The notes: generated from the letters alone by a model not told the origin. DNA of 64,000 nucleotides from Pedobacter sp. R20-19 (GCF_000708265.2 NZ_JCKI01000005.1:310001-374000), one strand, 5' to 3'. Shown: positions 40,208 through 49,636, numbered from the stretch's first letter. Numbers and translations: made by a program.

Positions 40208-40471
40208 TTAACCGTCCTTCGGATCAGGAATCAGATTTGGGTGCCGATATTCAATTTCATCTGCGAGCAAACCAAGTAATTCCTTATCAAAACCACTATC
40301 ATTCTTACAGATATTTAATACATGATTTCTATCTGGCTCAAATGAGGCGATAATTTTTCCTTCAAAAAATACGGTATACTTACACGTCTCCCCATCTCTA
40401 TAAGGATATTCACTGACTAAAAATTCATAAGTTTGGTGATCAGTTCCGTACTTTACTTTGTAATGTTCCAT
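40208..40471 (-). CDS. Hypothetical small protein, related in pattern to the gene at 49637
   Basis: An 87-residue soluble protein, not recognised. The central Y-T-V-F-F-E-G-K-I-I-A-S-F-E-P resembles Y-E-I-I-H-E-G-H-I-I-A-A-L-R-P in the protein encoded at 49637-49903, and both are acidic and similar in length, so they may be distant paralogues. The neighbouring genes are stress-linked, but nothing specific can be said. Confidence 0.55.
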   Translation of the reverse strand: MEHYKVKYGTDHQTYEFLVSEYPYRDGETCKYTVFFEGKIIASFEPDRNHVLNICKNDSGFDKELLGLLADEIEYRHPNLIPDPKDG

Positions 40472-40515
40472 GTAATTTGCAATAAATGTTTAATAGGCTT
40501 GCGCTTTTCACCAAT

Positions 40516-40548
40516 CGTTATTGAGGGGAGGAACAACGAAGCAATCCA
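40516..40548. repeat. Degenerate REP-like element
   Basis: The sequence TTATTGAGGGGAGGAACAAC followed by GAAGCAATCC resembles an intergenic repeat with ends ATTGCGAGG and GAAGCAATCTC that is frequent in this phylum. The same ends occur in the repeat units at 56787-57275. Confidence 0.4.
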
Positions 40549-40625
40549 AAGGCTAAGGTCAAATTCATTCATAAGTATTGATTCTAAGTATAGAAAAGCT
40601 ATAAAGCAATTATATTCAATTAGCC

Positions 40626-40653
40626 AAAAAAAAGCCCCGCATTTCTGCGGGGC
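40626..40653 (-). terminator. Strong terminator of the PA2169-family gene
   Basis: Read on the minus strand, GCCCCGCA pairs perfectly with TGCGGGGC and is followed by eight T, right after the stop codon. Confidence 0.92.
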
Positions 40654-40658
40654 AATAT

Positions 40659-41111
40659 TTATGATCTTGATGTCTTTAGGAAAGTAATTTCTGTTAATGC
40701 TTTATGGATTCCATCTCTTTGTTTATTCAATAAATCAAGATGATCAGCGTGTGTTTCAGGGTGCTCAATTAAAGCATCATATTTTTCGATTGCTGCTTTT
40801 TCTCCAGTTTCGATAGCACCTAAAATAGCAGCATCTTCTTTACTACTTAATGCCTCTTTAATATCAATCCAGGTTCTGTGAATGGCACCTAAAATACCAC
40901 CTTCGTCATTGTCAGATGTTCCACCATGTGTGGCTAAATGTGCTTTAAGTTCCAGTTCATAAGCTTTACGCTCTGCTGCATATTTAAGAAAAATGGCTTT
41001 CAAATCTAAACTTTCCGTTGTTTCAGCAGCAGATTCGTAACCCTCTTTTCCATCATTTATTATTGAAACTAAACCTTTAAGGTCGCTAATGATTTCTTTA
41101 TTATTTTCCAT
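40659..41111 (-). CDS. PA2169-family four-helix-bundle protein (DUF2383)
   Basis: A 150-residue helical protein. The pattern L-K-G-L-V-S-I-I-N-D-G-K-E-G-Y at the start and R-T-W-I-D-I-K-E-A-L-S in the middle, with acidic and His residues on the helices, matches the PA2169/DUF2383 family, which has a ferritin-like fold. The function is unknown; homologues are often stress-induced. It is near DUF3606 and SDR stress genes and has its own terminator. Confidence 0.88.
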   Translation of the reverse strand: MENNKEIISDLKGLVSIINDGKEGYESAAETTESLDLKAIFLKYAAERKAYELELKAHLATHGGTSDNDEGGILGAIHRTWIDIKEALSSKEDAAILGAIETGEKAAIEKYDALIEHPETHADHLDLLNKQRDGIHKALTEITFLKTSRS

Positions 41112-41240
41112 TTTTATAGTGTATGTGTAATTGATATGATTAATAATTTTTATTTAATTTTATAATATTGATGACTTACTGATTTACGTGCATGGCCTAA
41201 AGAAGACATACTATTTTAACCAAAGTCAATCTACTCGCAA

Positions 41241-41441
41241 TTATGAATTAAGATCTTCTTTTGCATGTTCTTCAATATATTTTGCAATAGCCTGTCTTCC
41301 GTTAGTGCCAGCTGCCTTAGCATATTCCTTGTATTTCTCAGGACTAATTCCAGCTTGTTGTGCCGCATAGGAAATATCGTTTGGATCATTAAGATCGACT
41401 TTCGTCTCATCTCGACCATCTTCTTTTTTATAGTAATCCAT
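41241..41441 (-). CDS. DUF3606 small protein
   Basis: A 66-residue protein: D-E-T-K-V-D-L-N-D-P-N-D-I-S-Y-A-A-Q-Q-A, then G-I-S-P-E-K-Y-K-E-Y-A-K-A-A-G, and a C-terminal helix, which is the DUF3606 layout. The ATG at 41441 is chosen; a TTG three codons upstream is less likely. Function unknown. DUF3606 genes commonly sit among general-stress genes, as here. Confidence 0.75.
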   Translation of the reverse strand: MDYYKKEDGRDETKVDLNDPNDISYAAQQAGISPEKYKEYAKAAGTNGRQAIAKYIEEHAKEDLNS

Positions 41442-41680
41442 ATTGATCAAACAACACTTTTAATCATAAGGTTTGTAATTTATTCAGAACAGTATAGAAT
41501 ATCATTTCCTCATTCTGATAGACAACAAATAAGCTATAATTATTATTTTTTCTGAACAAATGGTAATTTTTTAATGTTGAAATAAACAAACAGGCGAATT
41601 TAATTAAGCCTTTAAGAATATTTTATTACGCATGGTCAGATTTATACTCAAGAAATTAACTGGCTAAAAAATTAAAAGAT

Positions 41681-42580
41681 ATGTTCAATCAAAATCAAAA
41701 ACCATTAGTGAGTCCATTAGATAAATACCCTAAACCACCGTTTGTAAAACAGCCTCAGGAAGTGCCTGGCCTGGCTTCAAAAATGGATCCTATTCCAGAT
41801 CATGGAGAAAAAAGTTATAAAGGTTCAGACAGACTTTTAGGTCGCAAGGCATTAATTACCGGAGGTGATTCTGGAATCGGACGTGCAGCAGCTATTGCTT
41901 ACGCAAGAGAAGGAGCCGATGTTGTAATTAATTATCTACCCCAGGAACAATCAGATGCAGATGAAGTGCTTAAACTGATCGAAGAAGCCGGCAGAAAAGG
42001 ATTTGGAATTGCGGGCGACATCACCAGCGAAGATTTCTGTAAAAAGTTAGTGGCTGAAGCTGCTGATAAACTGGGTGGAATAGATATATTGGTTAACAAT
42101 GCCGGGCATCAGCAAGCAGTTGATTCATTATTGGATATTAGTTCGGAGCATTTTGATACCACGATGAAAACAAACGTATATGCGCCATTCTGGATAACCA
42201 AAGCAGCATTGCCATTATTACCAGAAGGTTCAGTAATTATAGCCACCAGTTCGGTTCAGGCTTATGATCCTTCAGAAAATCTATTTGATTATGCGCAAAC
42301 GAAAGCGGCTAATGTTGCATTTGTAAAATCACTGGCTAAACAACTTGGCCCAAAAGGTATTCGTGTAAATGGGGTAGCACCTGGTCCGGTTTGGACACCT
42401 TTACAAACCAGCGGCGGACAACCACAGGATGCCATTGTGAATTTTGGTGAAGTTACACCACTTGGTCGCCCTGGCCAACCTGCTGAACTGGCTTCTATTT
42501 ATGTTCAGCTTGCAGATAGCGATGCCAGTTATGCTACTGGCCAGATTTATGGTGCTGCCGGAGGAAACGGACATCCATAG
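41681..42580 (+). CDS. SDR oxidoreductase, general stress protein 39-like
   Basis: A 299-residue short-chain dehydrogenase with the N-terminal extension typical of the YdaD/YghA group (P-L-D-K-Y-P-K-P-P-F and P-D-H-G-E-K-S-Y). Motifs: T-G-G-D-S-G-I-G for the cofactor, N-N-A-G, the catalytic Ser in T-S-S-V, and Y-A-Q-T-K. It ends in G-G-N-G-H-P. The substrate is unknown; relatives are induced by general stress. A strong bidirectional hairpin follows. Confidence 0.92.
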   Translation: MFNQNQKPLVSPLDKYPKPPFVKQPQEVPGLASKMDPIPDHGEKSYKGSDRLLGRKALITGGDSGIGRAAAIAYAREGADVVINYLPQEQSDADEVLKLIEEAGRKGFGIAGDITSEDFCKKLVAEAADKLGGIDILVNNAGHQQAVDSLLDISSEHFDTTMKTNVYAPFWITKAALPLLPEGSVIIATSSVQAYDPSENLFDYAQTKAANVAFVKSLAKQLGPKGIRVNGVAPGPVWTPLQTSGGQPQDAIVNFGEVTPLGRPGQPAELASIYVQLADSDASYATGQIYGAAGGNGHP

Positions 42581-42601
42581 TGAATTATCATTAAACGTTA
42601 T

Positions 42602-42640
42602 TTCAAAAGCTTCTCCCACTAGAGAAGCTTTTGAATTTTA
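42602..42640 (+). terminator. Terminator after the SDR gene
   Basis: TTCAAAAGCTTCTC pairs perfectly with GAGAAGCTTTTGAA around CCACTA and is followed by TTTTA. Confidence 0.82.
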
Positions 42641-42792
42641 TACGATAAGCAACATGTTATCAATGCTTTCCATCCATTGTTAATGTCGCCATTAAATGAC
42701 ATGCTACAGGCGGAAAAGAAATATAAAACTTAAGCACTAAAAATATTGTCTATAGAATAACTATCAACCATTATTAAATTGCTAAAACAAAT

Positions 42793-43887
42793 ATGAGGAT
42801 TGGAATTATCGCTCACTTAAAACATCCTATAGTAGCACCGTTTGCTGGTGGTTTAGAGGTATTTACACATGAAATAACCAGAAGGCTGGTTTCACGAGGT
42901 CACGATGTAATCTTATTTGCAAGTTCAAGTTCTGATGAAAATCTTCCTGTAGATTCAATTTTATCAGATGAAGATTACGATGACAATACCGGCATGCGCA
43001 TTAAACGAAGAGATTTACCTTCAGAATATATTGCAGAACATCATGCTTACTTTGGTCTCATGTCTCGCATCGACGACTATCATCTGGATATTATTTTTAA
43101 TAATAGCCTGCATTATATCCCCATTACCATGGCCAATGTAGTTACTACACCAATGTTAACGGTATTGCACACGCCACCTTTTTATGAGCTTCAGCTTGCC
43201 ATCAAAGCAGAACGCCGAAACCCTGTGATTCAATATGTAACCGTTTCAAAGCAAAGTGCGGTCAACTGGGGTGATCTCATGACAGATTGTGAGGTTATAG
43301 AAAATGGGATTGACCTTGATTTATGGAAATCATATGAAAAGGCTAATGAAGAACCTTATGCCATCTGGTTTGGCAGAATCCATCCGGATAAAGGGCTTCA
43401 CCTCGCCATTCAGGCAGCAAAAATTGCCGGAGTTAAATTAAAGGTTGCAGGTGCCATTGCAGATCAGCGATATTTTAAAGAGAAAGTTTCAGGTTTGGTA
43501 GATGAGAATGTAGTGTTATTGGGTATTCAGGATCAAAAGTCTTTAAATGCCTTAATTGGAGGTGCAAGCGTGTGTATCGTAAGTCCTTGCTGGCAAGAGC
43601 CATTTGGATTAGTGGTTGCAGAAGCATTAAGCTGTGGAACCCCAGTAGCTGGATTTAAGATGGGCGCATTACCAGAAATTGTAGCCGAAGGAACAGGAAT
43701 CCTGGTTGATTATCCTGAAGTAGGAGATTTAGCCGCAGCCATAAAGAGCGCCATGCAATTGGATCGGACTTTTGTAAGCAACTATGCCAGGAGCAGATTT
43801 GATATTGAAAAGATGATGGATAATTACGAAAAAATGCTTGCTGAAGTTGCACAGCAGAAAAATAAACAAAAAGTTTTAGAAGTATAA
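42793..43887 (+). CDS. Glycosyltransferase family 4
   Basis: A 364-residue GT-B glycosyltransferase. The N-terminal domain begins M-R-I-G-I-I-A-H with G-G-L-E-V-F-T-H; the C-terminal nucleotide-sugar domain has W-F-G-R-I-H-P-D-K-G and S-P-C-W-Q-E-P-F-G-L-V-V-A-E-A-L-S-C-G-T-P-V, the E-x7-E signature. It is soluble. It begins an unusual cluster and overlaps the acyl-CoA dehydrogenase gene by one base (TAATG). Donor and acceptor are unknown. Confidence 0.9.
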   Translation: MRIGIIAHLKHPIVAPFAGGLEVFTHEITRRLVSRGHDVILFASSSSDENLPVDSILSDEDYDDNTGMRIKRRDLPSEYIAEHHAYFGLMSRIDDYHLDIIFNNSLHYIPITMANVVTTPMLTVLHTPPFYELQLAIKAERRNPVIQYVTVSKQSAVNWGDLMTDCEVIENGIDLDLWKSYEKANEEPYAIWFGRIHPDKGLHLAIQAAKIAGVKLKVAGAIADQRYFKEKVSGLVDENVVLLGIQDQKSLNALIGGASVCIVSPCWQEPFGLVVAEALSCGTPVAGFKMGALPEIVAEGTGILVDYPEVGDLAAAIKSAMQLDRTFVSNYARSRFDIEKMMDNYEKMLAEVAQQKNKQKVLEV

Positions 43888-45035
43888 TGACGAGTATTAC
43901 AGCAGATATCCAAATAAAAAGTAATGATGAGGCCCAAATTAATTCTGTTTTAAATAAGATAGCTAATCGTGCTGCTGCCACAGAGCATCATCCCGCGGGA
44001 CCTCGTGATGAATTTATATGGTTACGTGAATGTGGTGCTTTATCCATTGTTTTGCCAGGACATCCGTTAGACTTTAATTTGCCTAAAACCCCGGCGCTTT
44101 TGAAATTATTAAAGGCAGTAGGAAAGGCTAATCTATCTGTAGGAAGAATCTATGAAGGACATATTAATACCCTTTACCTCATTCATTTATATGCAGAAAA
44201 AGAGCAACGTGAAAGATGGTTTAAAGAGGTAGAAGAACAGGGTCATCTATTTGGTGTTTGGAATACACAGGCAGCAGACGGCATTTCTTTTCAAATGGAG
44301 GAAGACACATTTTGCATTCAAGGCTGTAAAACTTTTTGTTCTGGAGCAGATTTGGTAAGCCGGGCCTTAATTTCCGGAGAAATCGTTCGTAACGGAGAAA
44401 AGGGATGGCAAATGGCGATTATTAACATGGAAAATCTTTCACAAGATAAGATAGACCGTGAGAGTTGGAAGCCGCTGGGAATGAAAGCTTCCGGTAGTTA
44501 TAAAGTAAATTTCAGCAATTATGTGATAACTGATCAGGATTTATTGGCAAGACCCGGGACTTATTTAACACAGCCATATTTTAACGGGGGAGCCATTCGT
44601 TTTGCAGCTGTACATTTAGGTGGCGCAGAGGCAATTTCAAACCAGACGCTGGCCTATTTAAAAGAATTAAAACGTACTGATGATCCTTTCCAGCAAATGC
44701 GTATTTATAATATAATGAGTGCCCTCACTACTGGAGAGTTATGGCTTAACCGTGCTGGAAAGTATTACGATCAATGGTCATCTGCTGGTACACATGATCA
44801 GGCATTAATTGCATTCGCCAATATGACCCGAACTGTAATTGAAGAGATTTGCTTAAACATTATGGACGAAAGTAATAAGTGTGTAGGTGCCCGTGGCTTG
44901 ATGGAGCCATTTGAACTGGAACGACTACATCGCGATCTTACTTTCTATCTTCGCCAGCCAGCTCCTGATGCCACCCGTACCAAGGCAGCAGCATTTTTTA
45001 TTCACAACGATTTTTCTTTCGATGATGATATTTGA
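43887..45035 (+). CDS. Acyl-CoA dehydrogenase-like flavoprotein
   Basis: A 382-residue protein with the acyl-CoA dehydrogenase layout: an N-terminal helical domain, a middle beta domain (F-G-V-W-N-T-Q, F-C-S-G-A-D) and a C-terminal helical bundle with G-A-R-G-L-M-E-P-F-E-L-E-R-L-H-R-D-L. It would form or remove a double bond next to a thioester or a related position. No other fatty acid oxidation genes are nearby; it sits between glycosyltransferase and PIG-L/methyltransferase genes, which suggests tailoring of a glycoconjugate rather than catabolism. Confidence 0.8.
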   Translation: MTSITADIQIKSNDEAQINSVLNKIANRAAATEHHPAGPRDEFIWLRECGALSIVLPGHPLDFNLPKTPALLKLLKAVGKANLSVGRIYEGHINTLYLIHLYAEKEQRERWFKEVEEQGHLFGVWNTQAADGISFQMEEDTFCIQGCKTFCSGADLVSRALISGEIVRNGEKGWQMAIINMENLSQDKIDRESWKPLGMKASGSYKVNFSNYVITDQDLLARPGTYLTQPYFNGGAIRFAAVHLGGAEAISNQTLAYLKELKRTDDPFQQMRIYNIMSALTTGELWLNRAGKYYDQWSSAGTHDQALIAFANMTRTVIEEICLNIMDESNKCVGARGLMEPFELERLHRDLTFYLRQPAPDATRTKAAAFFIHNDFSFDDDI

Positions 45036-46347
45036 TAAAACAGCATTCTGGTCATCAGCAATAGATATTGATGAGCAATTTTTGAATAACATTAAACGAT
45101 GCCTTATTTTAGCGCCACATCCCGATGATGAATCATTGGCATGTGGAGGTTTAATCCAATCATTGGTGCTAAAGGGCTGTGATGTTCATGTTACTCTAAC
45201 TACAGATGGTAGCCGATCTCATCATTCAGCTACATATCCGGTAGATCGTCTGGCTAAATTGCGCTACACCGAAATGATTAGTGCCTTAAGTTTTTTAGGC
45301 TTAAGCCCAGATAAACTTTCAGGCTATCAAAACCAAGATTCTGCAATGCCTGCAAAGGGTGAAGATGGATTTGAGGCATTATCAGAAAAACTTCATGTAG
45401 ATTTATCTTCTTTTCTTCCTCAACTCATTTTAGTTCCCTACGAACTTGATCCACATCGGGATCATCGGGCAACTTTCCAACTGCTTTTAGCTGCATTAAA
45501 AAATGTGACTGATTATAAACCAACCATCTGGGAATATCCGATCTGGTTATATGAAAATGCCAGTGAAGGTGATGTCCCACAATTGGAAACAGGTGAACTT
45601 AAGTCCTTAGAAGTTAATAATTATTTGCAACAAAAAAAGAAAGCCATTCATGCACACCAATCTCAAACTACCCAATTGATTGATGATGATCCTGAAGGGT
45701 TTATGCTCACGGAAGAAATGATTGGAAATTTTTTAACCGGGAAAGAATATTTTATGCAACGTACTAAAACTAATCCCGCAGGTACGCTTTCTAAAGATTA
45801 TTTTGAGCAGCTTTACAGCACCCATTCAGATCCTTGGTCGTTCGAAACCAGTGAATATGAAAAAAATAAATATACGGCGACCTTAGCAGCGATTCCGGAT
45901 GAGCACTATGAAAGAGCGCTAGAGATAGGATGTTCTATTGGCGTACTTACGCAAATGCTGAGCACAAAATGTAAACATCTGATCTCGATGGATATTAGCG
46001 AAATAGCATTGGAAAAGGCCATGTTAAGAATGAAAGATCGAGAAGAAGTTAAATTTCTTCATGGCGGAATTCCAATGGATTATCCGGATGGAAGCTTCGA
46101 TTTAATTGTAATGAGTGAAGTGGGATACTATTTATCAAAGGAGGATCTTTTGCAAACCAGAAATCTTATTACCAGCTCCTTGGAGCCGAAAGGTATTTTA
46201 GTGCTGGTTCACTGGACACATTTTGTAGCAGATTATCCCTTAAGCGGAGATGAGGTTCATCATTGCTTTGCCAATGCGGGCCTCTTACATATAAAGGGTG
46301 ATCGAACAGCTGATTACAGGTTAGACGTTTACAGGAAGCAAGCATAG
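45022..46347 (+). CDS. PIG-L deacetylase fused to SAM-dependent methyltransferase
   Basis: A 441-residue two-domain enzyme. The first 230 residues are a PIG-L/LmbE zinc deacetylase with A-P-H-P-D-D-E-S-L-A-C-G-G and a later H-R-D-H metal motif. The last 190 residues are a class I methyltransferase of the NodS type (L-E-I-G-C-S-I-G-V-L-T then M-D-I-S). The ATG at 45022 gives a 14-base overlap with the dehydrogenase gene, so the two are coupled. De-N-acetylation of an amino sugar followed by N-methylation of the exposed amine is the simplest inferred reaction. Confidence 0.85.
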   Translation: MMIFDKTAFWSSAIDIDEQFLNNIKRCLILAPHPDDESLACGGLIQSLVLKGCDVHVTLTTDGSRSHHSATYPVDRLAKLRYTEMISALSFLGLSPDKLSGYQNQDSAMPAKGEDGFEALSEKLHVDLSSFLPQLILVPYELDPHRDHRATFQLLLAALKNVTDYKPTIWEYPIWLYENASEGDVPQLETGELKSLEVNNYLQQKKKAIHAHQSQTTQLIDDDPEGFMLTEEMIGNFLTGKEYFMQRTKTNPAGTLSKDYFEQLYSTHSDPWSFETSEYEKNKYTATLAAIPDEHYERALEIGCSIGVLTQMLSTKCKHLISMDISEIALEKAMLRMKDREEVKFLHGGIPMDYPDGSFDLIVMSEVGYYLSKEDLLQTRNLITSSLEPKGILVLVHWTHFVADYPLSGDEVHHCFANAGLLHIKGDRTADYRLDVYRKQA

Positions 46348-46351
46348 TTTT

Positions 46352-47401
46352 ATGAAATTTAACCTGGCATTTTACGTTCACCATCATGGCGCTGGTCATT
46401 TTACCAGAACAGCACAAATCATTACCCGTTTAACTGGCTATCACATCACCCTGTTAGGCAGTAATTTAAAGCCTTTTGCTCATTTACTCCCTAAAAACAT
46501 TAATGTCATCCATCTTCCAATGGATACTGAGGAAGATCAAGATTTATATTTTCAGAACGGAAATACAGTTGATGCGTTACATTATGCCCCTTTAAATGTT
46601 AAGGGAATCAGTGACCGGGTAGCCATCATGACGGAGTTTTTCAAATCAGCTTTTCCAATGATATTGGTGGTAGATGTATCTGTAGAAGTAACTTTATTAG
46701 CTAGGCTAGCAGGCATTCCAACCATCGTCATGCGACAACATGGGCTTCGTGATGATTTACCGCACCTCATGGCTTATCAAAGTGCTGAATGTCTTCTTGC
46801 CCCATTTTCAAGTTCAATTGCACCTTTATCAGCAAAGTGGGTGGAAGAGAAAACAATTTATACTGGCGGTTTTTCAAGATTTTCTCAAAGCAAATCTAAC
46901 ACTGAAATACCACATCATGTAGCAGTAATTGTTGGGAGTGGAGGTACCTCTATTAATACTTCCTTTCTAGAGTTTCTTGCCATTTCAAGCCCAGATTTTT
47001 ATTTTCTCATCATCGGGAAAATTGAAGGTAAACCGATAGAACATACTCATATTAAATATCATGGACACCTGGATGAACCCAAGGAAGTGCTGGATCTTTG
47101 TAGTATGGTAATCGGCAATACCGGCCATAACACCGTAATGGAAATGGCTAGTCTAAACAAACGTTTTATCGGTATCCCAGAAGCTCGCCCTTTTGAAGAA
47201 CAAGTAGATAAAGCAGATGCTATTTCTTCAATCCCAGGTGTGCGCATTGTTTTGCCTGAATCACTTTATAATACGGATTGGAATTACATTCTTACTGAAA
47301 TGGAAGATGCAGTGCCAAACTGGAAAGATGTAATTGCTGAAAGTGCTTTGGAGGATGCTGCAAATGCTATTATAGCTGTTGGTAAGAGCTTGTATGGCTA
47401 A
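46352..47401 (+). CDS. MurG-like (GT28-type) glycosyltransferase
   Basis: A 349-residue GT-B protein. The start F-Y-V-H-H-H-G-A-G-H-F-T-R-T resembles the N-terminal glycine loop of UDP-sugar transferases, and the C-terminal I-G-N-T-G-H-N-T-V-M-E-M-A with F-E-E-Q resembles the MurG/MGDG synthase nucleotide site. It follows the PIG-L/methyltransferase gene after 4 bases. The sugar is unknown. It is the last plus-strand gene of the cluster and converges on two GT2 genes. Confidence 0.78.
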   Translation: MKFNLAFYVHHHGAGHFTRTAQIITRLTGYHITLLGSNLKPFAHLLPKNINVIHLPMDTEEDQDLYFQNGNTVDALHYAPLNVKGISDRVAIMTEFFKSAFPMILVVDVSVEVTLLARLAGIPTIVMRQHGLRDDLPHLMAYQSAECLLAPFSSSIAPLSAKWVEEKTIYTGGFSRFSQSKSNTEIPHHVAVIVGSGGTSINTSFLEFLAISSPDFYFLIIGKIEGKPIEHTHIKYHGHLDEPKEVLDLCSMVIGNTGHNTVMEMASLNKRFIGIPEARPFEEQVDKADAISSIPGVRIVLPESLYNTDWNYILTEMEDAVPNWKDVIAESALEDAANAIIAVGKSLYG

Positions 47402-47403
47402 AT

Positions 47404-48216
47404 TTATTTTTTTAACGCAGCCCTAATTTCTTCATCAGTCGGCTTTCTGTTTAATGTAATTTTTCGTTTACCCCAATCAATCAGGTTCATATTGCTGAAA
47501 GCTGTTAACCAACCTTCCATGGGCCACTTTTTCCATTTTTGATAGAATCGGTTTGCATTTCCGATAATGTCTTCCAGGTGATTGAGCGGTGGAGAATAAC
47601 TTTCGTGATATTGATGATAAGCCTTTGCTGAAACATGTTGTAAGGGCACCTGCATTTTTTCTGCGGAGAAAGAAAAGTCTGTATCCTCAGCGCCATAACC
47701 CTTGTAACCTTCGTCAAAACCTCCGATTTTTTGATAAATGGTTTTGCTACAGGCAAAATTTAATGACCAGAAAAGTGAATAGGGTATAACATCCATGTCG
47801 CTACGAATGGGATCTGGATCGCTCCAGATTTCCATAGCATTTAAAAAATCATGCTGATCTGTAGCGCCAATACGTAAATATTTCACCTCCCCACTCAGCA
47901 GAGCATTTGAATTTTGATGTGCTTGATAGTCAGTAATGAGCGATGCTGAAGGAATACAATCGACATCTAAAAAGATTAAGAAATCGCCACTGGCCTTTTC
48001 AGCTGCTAGATTTCTTGCAGCAGCAAGCGGTAAATGTGCAGATTCCATGATGGTATAACAGTAAACAGGGAAAGGAAGAATAGGCATCTTCCTAATAGGC
48101 TCATTCATAAACACCACCACCATTTCGTCTGGTAAAATGCTGCTTGTTTCTAAACCCTTCAGTAAATGATGAAGTGCATTTGCTCTTCCTTTAACAATGG
48201 TTAAAACGGATATCAT
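47404..48216 (-). CDS. Glycosyltransferase family 2 (GT7-C type)
   Basis: A 270-residue GT-A glycosyltransferase. D-V-D-C near residue 100 is the metal-binding D-x-D, and G-G-F-D-E-G-Y-K-G-Y-G-A-E-D-T-D-F is the C-terminal galactosyltransferase motif. No membrane segment is seen. It is adjacent to another GT2 gene (11 bases) and converges on the GT28-type gene. Product unknown. Confidence 0.88.
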   Translation of the reverse strand: MISVLTIVKGRANALHHLLKGLETSSILPDEMVVVFMNEPIRKMPILPFPVYCYTIMESAHLPLAAARNLAAEKASGDFLIFLDVDCIPSASLITDYQAHQNSNALLSGEVKYLRIGATDQHDFLNAMEIWSDPDPIRSDMDVIPYSLFWSLNFACSKTIYQKIGGFDEGYKGYGAEDTDFSFSAEKMQVPLQHVSAKAYHQYHESYSPPLNHLEDIIGNANRFYQKWKKWPMEGWLTAFSNMNLIDWGKRKITLNRKPTDEEIRAALKK

Positions 48217-48227
48217 TTATAAATTTG

Positions 48228-49433
48228 CTAAACCGCAATACTTTGCATTTCGTCTGATTCATTCATACCCATAGTATTTGGTTCAGGCTGAAAAATAGCT
48301 TTTGAAAAATACTGCCTTACAGATGCAATGGCCTTTGATATGGGTTCCATGATAATTTGAGTATGTCCGGATGATAATAGATGCTCTTCAATTTGTTCCC
48401 ATAAGCTTTCAAAATATTGATTGTTTTGAACAGCCAGCTTTAGTGCCTGAAAGTCAATTGATAGTGCAGCAGCCAAGGTATTTAATTCAGCATGAAATGC
48501 AGCACATTGCTTACGGCTAATCCAAAGTTTGCGAAGGGAATTTTTAGTGCTTAATTTAAAAATCAATGTTTCTAGTGATTCTACCAATTGCTGATCTCCT
48601 TTAACACTCATATCCTGCCATTGCTGCAACTGCACAGAAAAACCAAATTCTACTCTTCCATTTAGTCGGGAAGAAGTATAAATCTTCACATTTGGAGAAT
48701 GTCTGAACTTGGCATCTACCCGTTTTAGTCGCTTTCTAAACTCTTCATCTTCAAGGTAGGGAATTGCGGGTAATCTTCCTGACCGATCATAAATTTCGCA
48801 GGTTACAGCTAAACTCGGACCATAACATTGAAAATGGCGGGGCCATGGATTTGATATACACGGATCCAGTACAGATTCTAACCGGCTGGAGAATAATCGG
48901 TAGGTAACATCCCTCAAATGATGTAATTTAGATTGTTCAGGTGTATCTCTTGGTAAAATTCTGCCGCCGACAACATCCACTCCATTTTCCATTTCTGCTA
49001 AAATATGATATAGCCACGTAGGGTCTGCCTGACTATCGCCGTCTGTTGAAACTATAATTCCACGATTTCCTGCTACCTGAATCAGCCGTTGGTATGCACA
49101 ATCCATTAATAACCTTCTGGCTGTTCCGATGTGTGCATCATCGCCTTTAAATGTGATTTCAGCAACCTGAAAGGCAAAATCTGGAAAAGCCAATTGATAA
49201 GTCTCACAAATCTTGAAAGTTTCGTCTGTACAATTATTAGCCAACACCAATACTTCAAAACGATGGCTATCAAGTTGATTTCCTGATGGATCGCTCTGCA
49301 TACGAAGGGCATCTAATGTATCGATAATGCATTCTGCTTCGTTCTTTACCGGAATAACAACAGTTACACGTAAAAGAGGATGTGGTAATGATGGAAATAG
49401 AGAATTGTTTTTTTTAAATAGAGGTACAATCAT
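48228..49433 (-). CDS. Glycosyltransferase family 2
   Basis: A 401-residue protein. A GT-A domain fills about residues 20-270: V-I-P-V-K-N-E-A-E, N-N-C-T-D-E-T, and S-T-D-G-D-S-Q containing the D-x-D. A C-terminal helical domain of about 130 residues is unassigned. It is the first gene of the minus-strand pair and the divergent border of the cluster. Donor and acceptor are unknown. Confidence 0.85.
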   Translation of the reverse strand: MIVPLFKKNNSLFPSLPHPLLRVTVVIPVKNEAECIIDTLDALRMQSDPSGNQLDSHRFEVLVLANNCTDETFKICETYQLAFPDFAFQVAEITFKGDDAHIGTARRLLMDCAYQRLIQVAGNRGIIVSTDGDSQADPTWLYHILAEMENGVDVVGGRILPRDTPEQSKLHHLRDVTYRLFSSRLESVLDPCISNPWPRHFQCYGPSLAVTCEIYDRSGRLPAIPYLEDEEFRKRLKRVDAKFRHSPNVKIYTSSRLNGRVEFGFSVQLQQWQDMSVKGDQQLVESLETLIFKLSTKNSLRKLWISRKQCAAFHAELNTLAAALSIDFQALKLAVQNNQYFESLWEQIEEHLLSSGHTQIIMEPISKAIASVRQYFSKAIFQPEPNTMGMNESDEMQSIAV

Positions 49434-49636
49434 AATGGTTGTGAGAGATATGTTTTTAATGAGAACACTATTTTTTCGATAAAAGTTCTATAATTCTACA
49501 TCTCATCATCAAAGCCTTAAGCAAGTGTATCTTAAAGATTTCTATATCTTGAAATAAAAAAGAAAATAAAGTGCTATTAATAATAGAATGGTTATCGTAT
49601 TTGGCCTGATTACAATAAATAAATCTTGCTCAACCA

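Noticed and set aside
40433..40687. Plus-strand frame of 84 codons
   Set aside because: Crosses a REP-like element and the terminator of the PA2169-family gene.
41265..41555. Plus-strand frame of 96 codons opposite the DUF3606 gene
   Set aside because: Antisense to a recognised small gene; composition typical of a shadow.
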